In this document: positions 4,902-5,352 of the stretch, piece after piece
Layout: each line of letters begins with the position of its first letter
How positions within the stretch are numbered: position 1 is the first letter of the stretch
Source of the DNA: Nitrososphaerota archaeon
Lineage (GTDB): Archaea > Thermoproteota > Nitrososphaeria > Nitrososphaerales > Nitrosopumilaceae
Assembly: GCA_022564385.1 (NCBI GenBank)
Contig: JADFLN010000096.1
Span: 1-5,352, forward strand
Length of the DNA stretch: 5,352 nucleotides
Direction of reading: 5' to 3'
Translations under genes and position numbers: made by a program
The notes under the pieces: model-generated
Seen by the model: the letters and a program-made list of their open reading frames with translations, nothing else
The model's database searches: none
What the model was told of the DNA's origin: nothing

Positions 4902-5056
4902 TCGAAATCGCAGAAAAAATATCGTATAACCCATAAAGAAGAAGCTAATGAATATGCAAGGAAACATGCAAAAAATATTATTCAACACCTGAAGCCAAAG
5001 AAAGAAAAAGAGAATACGACAGACAACGCTACCTAAAAAATAAACAAAAGAATTGA
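4902..5056 (+). pseudogene. Frameshifted gene for a small, highly basic protein
   Basis: One frame from 4902 reads SKSQKKYRITHKEEANEYAR KHAK. The A6 run at 4970-4975 then breaks it. Adding one A lets the other frame continue KYYSTPEAKERKREYDRQRY LKNKQKN to TGA 5054-5056. Together they make a Lys/Arg/Tyr-rich peptide with the 'EYARK..KKYY.TPEAK.R.REYDRQRYLKN' pattern seen in many small archaeal and phage proteins, some fused to HNH nucleases. I cannot assign a function beyond likely nucleic-acid contact. No valid start is visible: the in-frame ATG at 4878 is separated by TAA and TGA. The 5' end is therefore also damaged, unless it starts at an unusual codon. It lies 55 bases after marR on the same strand. 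Confidence 0.5.
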
Positions 5057-5071
5057 TTCCTCTGTGGAATC
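5055..5071 (+). terminator. Small hairpin after the basic-protein gene
   Basis: GATTCC-TCTGT-GGAATC is a perfect 6-base stem with a 5-base loop, starting at the stop codon of the frameshifted basic-protein gene. It is followed by the mildly T-rich CTGTTTC. Outside it, AAACA (5042-5046) can also pair with TGTTT (5073-5077). It may help end transcription from the marR side. Archaeal termination relies mainly on oligo-T, so support is weak. Confidence 0.3.
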
Positions 5072-5083
5072 CTGTTTCAAATG

Positions 5084-5194
5084 TTAATTAGTTAATACAT
5101 CGTCTATAATATTAGTTATTTGTTGTCGTCGTAGTTCCATAAGATTTCTCACAATACAATCTTGATAAAATTCACTTTTAATATTATCAAAACA
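5084..5194 (-). CDS. Doubtful small ORF, about 36 residues
   Basis: A stop-free frame on the minus strand encodes CFDNIKSEFYQDCIVRNLME then LRRQQITNIIDDVLTN before TAA at 5084-5086. The composition is protein-like and helical. No start codon precedes the first residues in frame. An ATG at 5195 is out of frame by one base across a TTTT run, and a GTG within the frame would give only a 22-residue product. It could be a small gene, a relic, or chance. No family recognised. Confidence 0.2.
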   Translation of the reverse strand, partial: CFDNIKSEFYQDCIVRNLMELRRQQITNIIDDVLTN

Positions 5195-5253
5195 TTATTC
5201 TTTTCTAGATTATGTATTCATTTCATAATCCATAGTAAGATTACGAAATAATT
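5195..5253. other. Short gene-free stretch downstream of the right-edge CDS
   Basis: AT-rich with no coding frame that I can support. It separates the right-edge minus-strand CDS from the doubtful ORF at 5084-5194. No clear terminator or TATA box was seen. Confidence 0.3.
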
Positions 5254-5352
5254 TTAAACAGTAATAATTCCTTGTTGGATCAGATATTTTATTCCATTGA
5301 CAAATTCTTCTTCAGATATTTTATCTAGTGCCCACCAGTTTGCATTATTTCT
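5254..5352 (-). CDS. C-terminus of a protein ending in a Trp-rich 'WWA..kIs.eeF..GI.YLI..GII' module, partial
   Basis: The frame is open from the right edge (5352) to a TAA at 5254-5256, giving 32 residues that include NANWWALDKISEEEFVNGIK YLIQQGIITV. This module is common at the ends of secreted or membrane-anchored thaumarchaeal proteins. It consists of a tryptophan pair, a short loop, an acidic helix and a terminal hydrophobic helix. The same pattern stands near the N-terminus of the metalloprotease at 1906-3660 (WYDENKITLEEITNSIQYL). The main part of this protein lies outside the window, so its function is open; an extracytoplasmic protein is likely. Confidence 0.65.
   Translation of the reverse strand, partial: RNNANWWALDKISEEEFVNGIKYLIQQGIITV

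Noticed and set aside
4861..4903. Direct repeat AAATTTGATC at 4861 and 4894, with a weak ATCAT/ATGAT hairpin between
   Set aside because: Short, AT-rich and without a third copy; no link to a gene start can be shown.
5280..5324. 13-base direct repeat TCAGATATTTTAT at 5280 and 5312
   Set aside because: It lies within coding sequence, the spacing is not a multiple of three, and AT-rich codons explain it.
1..5352. CRISPR array, tRNA, rRNA or transposase
   Set aside because: No regularly spaced repeats, no cloverleaf with a T-loop signature, no rRNA-like GC-rich blocks and no transposase motifs were seen on either strand.

Overview
The window is AT-rich archaeal DNA. It carries archaeal TATA boxes with very short leaders, small lineage-specific protein families (DUF6659-like proteins, a one-finger C2H2 protein) and secreted proteins with a tryptophan-rich N-terminal module. 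Together these point to an ammonia-oxidising Nitrososphaerota (Thaumarchaeota) genome of the Nitrosopumilus/Nitrosarchaeum type. This assignment comes from family recognition, not from a search.

Layout. Positions 1-161 (+) hold the C-terminus of a zinc-type alcohol dehydrogenase/reductase. It converges on a 68-residue protein (267-473, -) that matches only the C-terminal half of the DUF6659-like family. A two-gene unit follows on the minus strand: an intact DUF6659-like gene (744-1127) whose stop overlaps the start of a 45-residue C2H2 zinc-finger protein (607-744). Positions 1128-1905 contain no intact gene. They hold a mirrored promoter-like inverted repeat, a decayed minus-strand gene (1321-1484), a frameshifted DUF6659-like copy (1574-1799, -) and a short plus-strand DUF6659-like fragment (1812-1879) that forms an inverted repeat with the 68-residue gene. 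Four pieces of one family within about 1.6 kb suggest repeated local duplication, inversion and decay.

The main expressed unit is a minus-strand operon, 4315 to 1906. It encodes a secreted coiled-coil protein followed, with a 17-base overlap, by a large secreted metzincin-type zinc metalloprotease with a C-terminal PsbP-like domain. A MarR-family regulator (4377-4847, +) is divergently transcribed from a shared AT-rich promoter that contains overlapping palindromes typical of an autoregulatory operator. The likely picture is a MarR switch controlling itself and an exported protease plus partner.

Downstream of marR there is a frameshifted gene for a small, very basic protein (about 4902-5056, +), a doubtful minus-strand small ORF (5084-5194), and at the right edge the C-terminus of a minus-strand protein (5254-5352). 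That C-terminus carries the same tryptophan-rich module as the protease N-terminus. Two of the frameshifts lie in homopolymer runs (T7 read on the minus strand, and A6), so a sequencing indel must be excluded before calling those genes dead.
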